Shown: positions 1-5,385, counted from the first letter of the stretch. The stretch: DNA of 8,470 nucleotides from JAURVT01 sp049059935 (GCF_049059935.1 NZ_JBMGQR010000116.1:1-8470); one strand, 5' to 3'. Numbers and translations: made by a program. The notes: a model not told the origin generated them from the letters alone.

Positions 1-66
1 CTGGTCGACGAGCGAGTGCACGACGGCGAGCGCTACTGGGTCGCTGTTAGCAGCAACTACAACTGA
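1..66 (+). CDS. C-terminal end of an unidentified protein (partial)
   Basis: From the first base the plus strand reads open for 21 codons and stops at TGA (64-66). The visible peptide starts LVDERVHDGERYW and ends in SNYN. The rest of the gene lies left of the window, so no family can be named. The mix of charged and aromatic residues is compatible with the end of a folded domain. It converges on the SUKH-like gene, whose stop codon lies only a few bases beyond. Confidence is limited because only 21 codons are visible. Confidence 0.5.
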   Translation: MVDERVHDGERYWVAVSSNYN

Positions 67-69
67 GGC

Positions 70-702
70 TCAGTGGGAGCCTTGTCCTGGGAGGACACCA
101 GCGAACTCCCAGGACAAGGCCTCGTTGGCGATGACGGGGCGAAAGCCCGATACCGGCGTCCCGGACAGCACGGCCTCGGCCAGCTGCTCGAGGTGGTCCG
201 GCAAGAGGTTGCCGTCACCGTCGTTGAGGGATGAGTCGGAGTCGACGGGGTCCCAGTGGGCGGCCAAGCCGTGGCGGCCACCGGCTCGCAGGTCAAGGAA
301 CAACCCGTCATTGTTGGAGTTGTAAGCGATCAGCAAGTACTCCGGGCACCACGTCAACGAAGAGACACCCGCCTCGGCCGGTCCGTTGATGGGTTTGTGA
401 TGCGTCCACCCGTCAGCAATGATCTTCGAATAGCTGACGGCCTCGGTGGCACTCAAGAGCCATTGCTTTGGCAGCAGCTGTCCCGCATCGCCGGTTGTGG
501 AGCCGTCGTGCAGGGAAAACCATTCATTTACGAGCTCGAAGTCCGCGAGGCAGTGCTCGCCGAACGCTGCGGTCCGTGTGTCTGGAGAAGCGGGCGGCCG
601 AATGGACGCGGCCGAGGCCGGCGCGTGCACTTGGAGGACTTCGACGTACCTGCGCCAGGTGCGCTCGAGCTCAGACACACCGCCCAGTCTGCGGCAGGGC
701 AT
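70..702 (-). CDS. SUKH/SMI1-KNR4-family protein
   Basis: A 210-aa protein with the hallmarks of the SMI1/KNR4 (SUKH) fold. An N-terminal helix (SELERTW, 10-16) leads to the 'WFSLHDG' segment (61-67), where the family usually has an 'hxxxHDG' motif. The central strand block 'WCPEYLLIAYN...GLFLDL' (118-138) matches the usual 'W.P..lPiA....G....lDl' core, and a C-terminal helix near 166-180 (HLEQLAEAVLSG) resembles the closing 'f..yL..la..L' helix. SUKH proteins are known mainly as immunity proteins against nuclease and other toxins in polymorphic toxin systems, and also as stand-alone regulators; no toxin is visible next to this one. The ATG at 702 has no clear ribosome site, and an in-frame GTG at 678 (VSELERTW) is a plausible alternative. 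It lies 55 bp behind the 758-1084 gene in the same direction, so it may share the SOS-controlled transcript. Confidence 0.75.
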   Translation of the reverse strand: MPCRRLGGVSELERTWRRYVEVLQVHAPASAASIRPPASPDTRTAAFGEHCLADFELVNEWFSLHDGSTTGDAGQLLPKQWLLSATEAVSYSKIIADGWTHHKPINGPAEAGVSSLTWCPEYLLIAYNSNNDGLFLDLRAGGRHGLAAHWDPVDSDSSLNDGDGNLLPDHLEQLAEAVLSGTPVSGFRPVIANEALSWEFAGVLPGQGSH

Positions 703-757
703 TAAGCCAGATCAATCTTCCAGCAAGGCCGGGCCAGGACTGTGGCAAATCAGACTG

Positions 758-1084
758 TCACCTGGTCCCACGAGCGCGGTTGAAAACGTCTCTTGCCGGG
801 TCGACCACGGCAGGCATCAGTCGGCCGGCGTCTACCCAGGCGATCGTGAGTTGGTCGCCGGCGGGGACGTAGGCGACCTGGGCGACCCACTCGGGGTGGT
901 CGGCGCGGTCGCGTTCGCGGCGCCAGGACACGACGAGCCCGGGGTAGGCCGCTGCGTCGCGGCGTTGGTTGGCTCGGACCCAGACGTGGCGGGTGCGGGG
1001 CACGTGCGGGGTGAGGTCGAGCGCGGCCCTGGCGCGGCCGGCGGCCTGCTCGCGGGGGGAGCCGTAGCGGCGGTTCGATCCCAT
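758..1084 (-). CDS. Conserved hypothetical protein, SOS-box-proximal
   Basis: A 108-aa basic, probably cytoplasmic protein. After a basic N-terminus (NRRYGSPREQAAGRARAA), residues 30-51 read 'RTRHVWVRANQ...AYPGLVVSW'; a second block, 'EWVAQVAYV' (66-73) and 'LTIAWVDAGRLMPAV' (79-93), looks like alternating beta strands of a small barrel. No catalytic motif or membrane segment is visible. From memory, similar short 'HVWV...PGLVVSW(R)...W..V.YV' proteins occur near damage-inducible translesion polymerase genes in actinobacteria; I could not verify this. The ATG at 1082-1084 lies 6 nt from a TACTAT -10-like element and 24 bp from a perfect LexA box, which suggests a leaderless, SOS-regulated mRNA. 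It is followed by the SUKH-like gene on the same strand. Confidence 0.72.
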   Translation of the reverse strand: MGSNRRYGSPREQAAGRARAALDLTPHVPRTRHVWVRANQRRDAAAYPGLVVSWRRERDRADHPEWVAQVAYVPAGDQLTIAWVDAGRLMPAVVDPARDVFNRARGTR

Positions 1085-1090
1085 CGCCCG

Positions 1091-1096
1091 ATAGTA
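1091..1096 (-). promoter_or_regulatory. -10-like element of the leftward promoter
   Basis: On the minus strand this hexamer reads TACTAT, fitting the actinobacterial TANNNT -10 consensus. Six bases (CGGGCG) separate it from the ATG at 1084, so the predicted start of transcription falls on or next to the A of the ATG and the mRNA would be leaderless. The LexA box at 1108-1119 would cover its -35 region. This is a prediction by position and motif only. Confidence 0.45.
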
Positions 1097-1107
1097 GGTG
1101 ATCGTTC

Positions 1108-1119
1108 GAACAGGTGTTC
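1108..1119. promoter_or_regulatory. LexA binding site (SOS box)
   Basis: The sequence GAACAGGTGTTC is a perfect GAAC-N4-GTTC palindrome within TTCGAACAGGTGTTCTA. This is the operator type bound by LexA in actinobacteria and Bacillus (CGAAC-N4-GTTCG). It lies between two divergent genes, 12 bp before the start at 1131 and 24 bp before the start at 1084, and is flanked by a -10-like element on each side. Occupied LexA would block both promoters; RecA-stimulated LexA self-cleavage after DNA damage would release both. The single mismatch is in the outer flank (T instead of G after GTTC). Confidence 0.8.
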
Positions 1120-1125
1120 TACGAT
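1120..1125 (+). promoter_or_regulatory. -10-like element of the rightward promoter
   Basis: TACGAT fits the TANNNT consensus and starts immediately after the LexA box. The predicted transcription start, 6-7 nt downstream, coincides with the GTG at 1131, again suggesting a leaderless transcript. No convincing -35 hexamer is visible. Confidence 0.45.
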
Positions 1126-1130
1126 GAGGT

Positions 1131-1325
1131 GTGCTTCCTCACGCGACGATCCAGCAACTTCCGCCGGACCACGCCGGCGGGCATGTGCTCGAGGTCGACG
1201 AGTTGCAGGTCGAGGCCGGTGACTACGACGCCGCCCTGGCCGAGGCCGAGGGACGGGCGCCCGAGGGGTGGCGACTGATCGCGCTGTGCGTCGACCGGGC
1301 GCCCGAGCGCGGCACCAGGTCGTGA
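1131..1325 (+). CDS. Small hypothetical protein, first gene right of the SOS box
   Basis: A 64-aa acidic protein. Its conserved-looking core is residues 18-55: 'HVLEVDELQVEAGDYDAALAEAEGRAPEGW...', a strand followed by an Ala/Glu-rich amphipathic helix and a closing strand (WRLIALCVDR, 47-56). I do not recognise the family. The GTG at 1131 is preceded by GATGAGGT, too close for a good ribosome site, but it sits where a transcript from TACGAT would start, so leaderless initiation is the favoured reading; an internal GTG at 1185 is the alternative. The stop overlaps the start of the next gene (GTGA, 1322-1325), implying translational coupling. Regulation by LexA is inferred from the box 12 bp upstream. 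Confidence 0.6.
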   Translation: MLPHATIQQLPPDHAGGHVLEVDELQVEAGDYDAALAEAEGRAPEGWRLIALCVDRAPERGTRS

Positions 1326-1618
1326 ACCGGGCAGGGCCGGTCGCGCCGGGTCTGCCCGGCTGCTGCGGGTACGTCCAGGTGGTAGGGGCGTCGTCGGCGA
1401 CGCACTGCCGGGCCGACCCCACGGCCGCGGGCACGATCGCGTTCACGGACGGGTCTTCGTGGTGCACGTTCGCATGCGCCGAGCACGAGGACCTGCTCGA
1501 TGAGGCGTCACCGATCGGCGCCGACGAGCGGTTCGGCGTCGAGCTGCAGCGCCGCCGCGACGGGGAAGTGGCGGTGCCGGTCCGACCGGCGCCGCCTCGA
1601 CATCCGGGGGAGTGGTGA
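1322..1618 (+). CDS. Small Cys/His-rich hypothetical protein
   Basis: A 98-aa protein from a GTG that overlaps the upstream stop (GTGA) with AGG five to six bases ahead. Seven potential metal ligands are arranged as Cys14-Cys15 (CCGY), His28-Cys29 (THCR), Cys48 (WCTF), Cys52 and His55 (ACAEH). A C-x3-C-x2-H cluster behind a CC and an HC pair suggests a small zinc-binding fold, though no named finger type fits. The tail (79-98) is basic and proline-rich. No signal peptide or membrane segment is visible. It sits second in the putative SOS-controlled chain, and its own stop overlaps a further GTG (1615), so a third gene may be coupled to it. Function unknown. Confidence 0.6.
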   Translation: MNRAGPVAPGLPGCCGYVQVVGASSATHCRADPTAAGTIAFTDGSSWCTFACAEHEDLLDEASPIGADERFGVELQRRRDGEVAVPVRPAPPRHPGEW

Positions 1619-1680
1619 CAAAAGACCACGGTTCGGGTGGGGTTGTGCGTCAATGGTCCAAACGGATGAGGTGGGATGAC

Positions 1681-1926
1681 ATGAGTCCAGGACGATCGCT
1701 GGGCGGCGAGTTCTTCGCGCCTGCGACGGTGTCGGTGGACTTCGAGGCTTCGGATGTGCCGGACAGCTGTGAGTTCTGTCCGACGTGGCGGGTGGAGTCG
1801 GCGGTCGACATCGTCGGGGTGCCGGTGAGCCGGGAGTGGCACCAGCCCACCTGTCCGGTCAGTCTGACGTGGGCCGACGACGACACGGGCTTGCCGTCTC
1901 CGTCGCTGCCGTCGGCGGCCTGTTAA
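1681..1926 (+). CDS. Small 'CPTWR/REWH' Cys-His protein
   Basis: An 81-aa protein with 'CEFCPTWR' (C33, C36) and, 13 residues later, 'REWHQPTC' (H55, C59): a C-x2-C...H-x3-C pattern typical of a small structural zinc site. The tail is short and ends in Cys. The ATG at 1681 is preceded by AGGTGG at good spacing. An upstream GTG at 1615 forms a GTGA overlap with the previous gene behind GGGGGAG and would add 22 residues. I favour 1681 because the decayed second copy (5986-6221) starts at nearly the same distance from the Cys motif and aligns without gaps from F-x-P onward (F..P......FE..D....C..CPTWR). Family function is unknown to me. It is convergent with the BldC-like gene. Confidence 0.65.
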   Translation: MSPGRSLGGEFFAPATVSVDFEASDVPDSCEFCPTWRVESAVDIVGVPVSREWHQPTCPVSLTWADDDTGLPSPSLPSAAC

Positions 1927-1950
1927 GCGCGCCTATTCGAATCGGCGCTG

Positions 1951-1964
1951 ACGGTTCAAACCGT
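1951..1964. terminator. Short palindrome between convergent genes
   Basis: ACGGTT-CA-AACCGT is a perfect 6-bp inverted repeat between the stops of the CPTWR gene (1926) and the BldC-like gene (1980). It has no T-tract. It may act as a weak bidirectional terminator or be a protein-binding palindrome. Confidence 0.3.
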
Positions 1965-1979
1965 GGCCGGGTACTGGCC

Positions 1980-2183
1980 TCAGTTGTCGGTGCTGTGGTG
2001 GTCGAGCTCGAGTGCGGCGCGGATCGCATCGGCGGGGAAGCGGCGGTGCCCGCCGAGGGTGAGCACGACGGGCAGCTTGCCGGCCTGGGCCCAACGGGTG
2101 ACGGTCTTGGGGTCGACGCGGAACATCCGCGCGACCTCGCCGGGCGTGTACAGCGCGGGCGTGGGACGGGTCGTGGTGGCCAT
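1980..2183 (-). CDS. BldC-like MerR-type DNA-binding protein
   Basis: A 67-aa protein consisting almost entirely of one winged-helix domain. Residues 11-34 'LYTPGEVARMFRVDPKTVTRWAQA' and the wing 'LPVVLTLGGHRRFPADAIRAAL' closely match the Streptomyces developmental regulator BldC (core 'LTPAEVATMFRVDPKTVTRWAKAGKL...TLGGHRRY'). BldC proteins lack the effector and dimerisation parts of classical MerR proteins and bind DNA cooperatively as head-to-tail oligomers. The ATG at 2181-2183 is chosen because upstream in-frame codons lose all similarity. A TGTCGC-TAG-GCGACA palindrome lies 8 bp before the ATG, a likely regulatory site. A second, more divergent copy lies at the right window edge. The name bldC is withheld because this is probably an accessory paralogue. 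Confidence 0.88.
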   Translation of the reverse strand: MATTTRPTPALYTPGEVARMFRVDPKTVTRWAQAGKLPVVLTLGGHRRFPADAIRAALELDHHSTDN

Positions 2184-2191
2184 GGGCCCAT

Positions 2192-2206
2192 TGTCGCTAG
2201 GCGACA
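2192..2206. promoter_or_regulatory. Palindrome upstream of the BldC-like gene
   Basis: TGTCGC-TAG-GCGACA is a perfect 6-3-6 inverted repeat 8 bp before the start codon. On the minus strand it overlaps a possible promoter: TTGGGT, 17 bp, then TAGCGA, whose last base departs from the consensus. It may be an operator. A similar repeat with the core TGTCG...CGACA precedes the 3107-4048 regulator (4059-4073). Confidence 0.4.
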
Positions 2207-2357
2207 GGTGATCTGGACCCAAATGATGACATTCGCGACCCCGACCCGAGATACCCCAGATAGGTGCCATTCGGTCTAACTTCTCATCCAGGTGCATGGC
2301 CCCCAGGATGCCAATGTGGGTCGCGACCGGAGATCGTGGTTGTGTACGTATTGGGAG

Positions 2358-2395
2358 CCGCCCTTGAGGACCCGAGACCTCCAGGGCGGTTTTCT
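2358..2395 (+). terminator. Rho-independent terminator
   Basis: CCGCCCT (2358-2364) pairs with AGGGCGG (2383-2389), with an inner GAGG/CCTC stem (2366-2369, 2378-2381) and one mismatch between; TTTTCTT follows at once. The upper part contains GGACCCGAGACC, the same 12-mer found in the hairpin at 8087-8121. The U-tract places it on the plus strand, yet no plus-strand gene precedes it. Confidence 0.75.
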
Positions 2396-2547
2396 TGTGT
2401 CCGGGTCTGGAGGGTCGTGCCACCGAGGGGGAGGGTGGCGCGGCCTCTTGGTCTCAGGTCGATTCGTGTGTCGAGGTGAACGTGCGCACGGCCGACGCGA
2501 TGCCAGGTTGCTTGGGGCTGTGCCGAGCTGGCCTGCGTCATGTGTGA

Positions 2548-2586
2548 GCCGTTCTCGGGGCTCCCCGTCAGAGCCCCGAGAACGGC
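2548..2586. terminator. Perfect 16-bp stem hairpin
   Basis: GCCGTTCTCGGGGCTC (2548-2563) is the exact reverse complement of 2571-2586, with a 7-nt loop (CCCGTCA). No T-tract follows on either side. U-less hairpins of this strength are commonly read as terminators in actinobacteria. Other options are a structured RNA element or a protein-binding site. Confidence 0.55.
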
Positions 2587-2856
2587 GACCAGGTCGGCGG
2601 CGCCGCCTGGCGCCACGGGGGCGGGTCGGGCGGCGCCGCGGACTCGATGATTCCCACCGCCTCTCACGTCTAAACACGCGATTTTGCCCTAATTCGTCGG
2701 GGTAGCTCAAGGCGATGACAGCACGGGGTCAAGGTTTGCTCAGGAACGGTTCGTCGACCGGCCAGAGTCGTCTCGAGAATCAGGCGGCGGGTGAGACTGG
2801 GGTTGTGGGTTCGGGCCCGCGTCGACATCTGACCCTTCGGCGAACAGGACTGGCCC

Positions 2857-3096
2857 ATGCCTCCCACTGCGAGCGTCTCGACCTTCCCCACTGCATCTCA
2901 GGTGGTCCCCGGTGCCATCACGGTCGCTCAGGCCGCGACCAGGTTGGGGGTCTCGGTCCGCACGGTGCGCCGCTGGGTTGACCGGGGGCGGTTGAGTGCC
3001 TTGTCGAGCGGCGACGGCCGGACGCTGCTCAGCAGCGAAGCAGTCGAGGACCTCAAGGCGCGTGTCACGAACGACCCGGCCTGCCTGTTGTGGTGA
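2857..3096 (+). CDS. Small excisionase/MerR-type HTH protein
   Basis: A 79-aa DNA-binding protein. After a Ser/Thr-rich leader, residues 21-46 'ITVAQAATRLGVSVRTVRRWVDRGRL' form a textbook winged HTH of the excisionase (helix_turn_helix_17) type, with a wing around 'SSGDGRTLLSSEAVEDL' (50-66). Such small proteins act as recombination directionality factors or as transcriptional regulators; with no integrase in the window the role is open. ATG 2857 is preceded by AGGACT at acceptable spacing. The upstream region (2587-2856) shows no clear promoter. The gene converges on the large regulator at 3107, with 10 bp between the stops and a G/C-rich imperfect palindrome (CACCCGCC-TAG-GGGGTGGG) bridging them. 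Confidence 0.75.
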   Translation: MPPTASVSTFPTASQVVPGAITVAQAATRLGVSVRTVRRWVDRGRLSALSSGDGRTLLSSEAVEDLKARVTNDPACLLW

Positions 3097-3106
3097 GGTC
3101 ACCCGC

Positions 3107-4048
3107 CTAGGGGGTGGGTCCGCCAAACAGGACAGTCAGCGCCTCGGCGCGGGTGTGCACACCGAGGAGCCGGTGCACGTGTCGGACACGGCCGTACACG
3201 GTATTGGTGGAGACTCCCAGAGCTTGGGAGATCTGGACCACCGTCTGACCGTCGTGCAGCCGGCTCATCACCTCAAGTCGCCCGGGTCCGAGCAGGTCCG
3301 AAAGGGCGTTGGAGACCGCCGTGCGTCTCAGGTCCGGGTCGGGGATGGCCTTGACGACCAAGGCCCGGGCGGCGGCGCGGGTGTGCGCGTCCGGGCCGAG
3401 CCGGTCGTACAGGAGGCGGATGTGGGTCCGCGTCGTGGCCATCGTGAGCTCGAGCTGGGCGGCGATCTGGTCAACGGTGGCATCGGTGCACAACAGCCGC
3501 AGCACCTGCTGCTGGCGGGGGCTCAGTGGGCGGGCCAGGGCGCGGGAGAGTGTGGCGACCCCGCCACTCCACGGATCGCACTCGACAGCATGGGTGCGTT
3601 CTGTAGGCGGCGGGGGCGGCGGGGCCGTTGGGCGTCGCGGGACCACGCGGCGGGCCGCCTCGAGCTGCTTTAGGTCGACTTTCAGTGCGCGTGCCCACCG
3701 GTCCGGATTGGTCATTGGCGCGCGGCCGCCCATCACTGCGCCGACCTGCCCGGCCGAGAAGCCCAAAACCTGGGCCAGCGAGGTCACGCTGTGTCCGGTG
3801 TGCCAGCGCAGCTCGTGCAGGGACGGGTGCTCGCTCATCGGCGCCAGGTCGGTCGTCGTCACGCGCAACGCGGCGGCCAGCGACACCAGGCCGGCGGGCG
3901 TCGGCGCAGCGACACCGCGTCCGAAGGCGCCGACCGAGGCCGCGGGCAGGCCGGCGATGGCCGCCAGCTGCACGTGGGTGAGCTTGGTGCGGGCAACGGC
4001 CTGGCGGAACCGTCGTGGGTTCCAGGTCACCACCGACACACCAGTCAT
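3107..4048 (-). CDS. Multi-HTH regulator: two XRE-like plus two LuxR-type domains
   Basis: A 313-aa cytoplasmic protein. Residues 9-70 form an XRE-like helical domain ('FRQAVARTKLTHVQLAAIAGLPAASV...AAPTPAGLVSLAAALRV'), and 72-131 a second one ('LRWHTGHSVTSLAQVLGFSAGQVGAVM...WARALKVDLKQLEAA'). A basic stretch and a run of six prolines (143-148) form a linker. Residues 173-232 are a LuxR-type HTH ('RPLSPRQQQVLRLLCTDATVDQIAAQLELTMATTRTHIRLLYDRL'), and 252-309 a second, more degenerate LuxR-like HTH ('LGPGRLEVMSRLHDGQTVVQISQALGVSTNTVYGRVRHVHRLL'). No receiver, ATPase or ligand domain is seen. AGGAG stands 8 bases before the ATG (4046-4048), within reach of a palindrome at 4059-4073. It diverges from the diguanylate cyclase gene across 152 bp, so regulation of that gene is plausible but inferred. 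Confidence 0.82.
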   Translation of the reverse strand: MTGVSVVTWNPRRFRQAVARTKLTHVQLAAIAGLPAASVGAFGRGVAAPTPAGLVSLAAALRVTTTDLAPMSEHPSLHELRWHTGHSVTSLAQVLGFSAGQVGAVMGGRAPMTNPDRWARALKVDLKQLEAARRVVPRRPTAPPPPPPTERTHAVECDPWSGGVATLSRALARPLSPRQQQVLRLLCTDATVDQIAAQLELTMATTRTHIRLLYDRLGPDAHTRAAARALVVKAIPDPDLRRTAVSNALSDLLGPGRLEVMSRLHDGQTVVQISQALGVSTNTVYGRVRHVHRLLGVHTRAEALTVLFGGPTP

Positions 4049-4058
4049 CGCGCGCTCC

Positions 4059-4073
4059 TGTCGTCACGACAGT
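4059..4073. promoter_or_regulatory. Palindrome before the multi-HTH regulator
   Basis: CTGTCG-TCA-CGACAG is a perfect 6-3-6 inverted repeat 10 bp upstream of the minus-strand start and abutting its AGGAG ribosome site. It could be an autoregulatory operator or an mRNA hairpin limiting translation. It shares a TGTCG...CGACA core with the repeat at 2192-2206. Confidence 0.4.
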
Positions 4074-4124
4074 GTGCGCCTCAGACCGCCACCGCGCCCC
4101 GTCGCGCGGCGGTGGTGACGGACC

Positions 4125-4137
4125 ATTCCGTCGGAAT
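4125..4137. promoter_or_regulatory. Palindrome in the regulator/cyclase divergent region
   Basis: ATTCCG-T-CGGAAT is a 6-1-6 perfect inverted repeat, 63 bp upstream of the cyclase start and 76 bp from the regulator start. It is an AT-richer island in the intergenic space and a candidate operator. No protein can be assigned. Confidence 0.3.
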
Positions 4138-4200
4138 TGCGCCGTTCCGCTTAGGTCATCGCCACATCAGCCGATCTAATCAATACTAGGTAGACGGACT

Positions 4201-5283
4201 GTGTGGCGCGAGGGATGGACGGCACTGATGGCGATGGCTTCTGTGAGCGGAACACGGGTCCGCGCGGTGCTGCCGTTCGTGAACCGTCGGGCGGCGGTCC
4301 CTCCCGCACCCGCCACCGCGCCACCGTCGGTGGCGGCTCCGGCGGGCCCGTCGGTGTGGCACACCCGGGAGCGGGCGAACACCTACGGCGCTGCCGGGGT
4401 GGCGTTGTTCAGCGTGGTCGCGGTGCTGACGAGCTGGGCGACCGGGGAGATCACCTCCACGATCGTTGCCGGCGCGGCCGCCTGGGTCGTCATGAGCGCG
4501 GTGGTGTGGGCGGGGCTGCGCGAGTCGCCGCCACGGTGGATGTTGATCTGGCCGGTGCTGCTGTCGCTGTCCACCTTGGGCTTGTCGCTGGTCTCACCGA
4601 CCGCCGCCGCCTTGTTGGTCGGCGCCCAGACGTTGGGGTTCGTGTTTGCGGGGCAGACGAACCCGCCTGGCTGGTTCGTGGTGCTGCTGCCCATTGCGTG
4701 GGTCGCGGCGTGGTTGTCGTTCGGTCTGCCGGTGCGCGAGACGTTGATCCGGCTGTCGATCGCCACCCTGATCTGGGCGGTCTGCGCTGAGATCCCCGCC
4801 CGGTTGTTGCGCAAGCTGCAGCACCTGGCGACCACCGACCCTCTGACCGGGTTGTCGAACCGGGCCGAGCTGAACCGCGCCATGGCCGAGCTCACTCGAG
4901 ACTGTGCCGCCGACAGCGTGGCACCGGCGCTGGTGCTGATCGATCTGGACCATTTCAAGGCCTACAACGACACCCATGGACATCTGGGCGGCGATGAGCT
5001 GCTGCGCGCCTTTGGTGACTGCATCAGGGCCAACACCCGCCGCAACGACCGGACCTACAGGTTCGGTGGTGAGGAGTTCCTGCTCGTGTTCGACCAAGTC
5101 GGCCAGCAGCAAGCCGCCGTGCTGGTGCAGCGGCTACGCACCGCCTGGGCCCGGCACCCGTCGGGCTCGACGTTCTCGGCCGGAATTGCCACCGCGTTGA
5201 GCCGCGCCGACGAGTGCCTGTACGAGGCCAAGGCCGCCGGGCGCAACACCACCGTCGTGGCCCGGGCCGAACAGCCCGTCTGA
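4201..5283 (+). CDS. Membrane-bound GGDEF diguanylate cyclase
   Basis: A 360-aa protein that should condense two GTP to cyclic di-GMP at the inner face of the membrane. Residues 1-60 are a Pro/Ala-rich cytoplasmic tail. Six hydrophobic segments follow (about 64-80, 86-105, 112-131, 134-150, 157-173, 181-199), then a GGDEF domain beginning 'TTDPLTGLSNRAEL' (211-224). Metal ligand D248 (LIDLDHFK), substrate residues N256 and D265, and the signature GGEEF (289-293) are all present. The inhibitory I-site R-x-x-D (R280-D283) is intact, so product feedback is expected. The stretch between 'SAGIA' (326-330) and 'ADECLYEAKAAGRN' (336-349) is only five residues, shorter than usual. GTG 4201 is chosen with AGG about 10 bases before it; ATG 4228 is an alternative. 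The sensory ligand of the membrane part is unknown. Confidence 0.92.
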   Translation: MWREGWTALMAMASVSGTRVRAVLPFVNRRAAVPPAPATAPPSVAAPAGPSVWHTRERANTYGAAGVALFSVVAVLTSWATGEITSTIVAGAAAWVVMSAVVWAGLRESPPRWMLIWPVLLSLSTLGLSLVSPTAAALLVGAQTLGFVFAGQTNPPGWFVVLLPIAWVAAWLSFGLPVRETLIRLSIATLIWAVCAEIPARLLRKLQHLATTDPLTGLSNRAELNRAMAELTRDCAADSVAPALVLIDLDHFKAYNDTHGHLGGDELLRAFGDCIRANTRRNDRTYRFGGEEFLLVFDQVGQQQAAVLVQRLRTAWARHPSGSTFSAGIATALSRADECLYEAKAAGRNTTVVARAEQPV

Positions 5284-5385
5284 ACCTACGCAGAACTGAC
5301 AGACACCGTGATTATCTCGGTTCACCATCACAACCGGGGCTAGCCGGCGCGGCCGGTGATGTCCACTCATCATCACGGGGGACTC

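Larger units (their letters stand above)
2184..2856. other. 673-bp region without a convincing gene
   Basis: I find no reading frame here with credible coding character; the long open frames on both strands are arginine/proline-rich and run through strong hairpins. It holds a palindrome before the BldC-like gene (2192-2206), a U-tailed terminator (2358-2395), a perfect 16-bp-stem hairpin (2548-2586), and the leader of the HTH gene at 2857. The terminator implies plus-strand transcription between about 2207 and 2357 with no protein-coding gene on that strand, so a small RNA is possible. Confidence 0.5.

Noticed and set aside
446..1222. Plus-strand open frame of 258 codons
   Set aside because: It is antisense to the SUKH-like and 108-aa genes, crosses their intergenic gap and the LexA box, and has no domain-like segment.
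832..1842. Long minus-strand open frame of 336 codons
   Set aside because: Its product is Arg/Pro/Thr-rich low-complexity sequence typical of antisense frames in GC-rich DNA, and it runs across the divergent SOS promoter region and over four better-supported genes.
1650..1886. Minus-strand frame opposite the CPTWR gene
   Set aside because: Similarity between this frame and the antisense of 5986-6221 is explained by homology of the plus-strand genes; the plus strand has the ribosome site and the Cys/His motif.
2548..2586. Inverted repeat as the ends of an insertion sequence
   Set aside because: The arms are separated by only 7 nt, there is no transposase anywhere in the window and no flanking direct repeat.
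2284..2667. Minus-strand open frame of 127 codons in the gene-poor region
   Set aside because: It passes through the perfect hairpin and the terminator, lacks a ribosome site, and its composition resembles a shadow frame.
3309..4118. Plus-strand open frame of 269 codons
   Set aside because: It is antisense to the multi-HTH regulator, whose own protein shows clear HTH motifs; the plus-strand product has only Arg/Ala/Thr-rich sequence.
4594..5112. Minus-strand open frame opposite the cyclase gene
   Set aside because: Gln/Arg-rich antisense of a confidently identified GGDEF protein, without motifs of its own.
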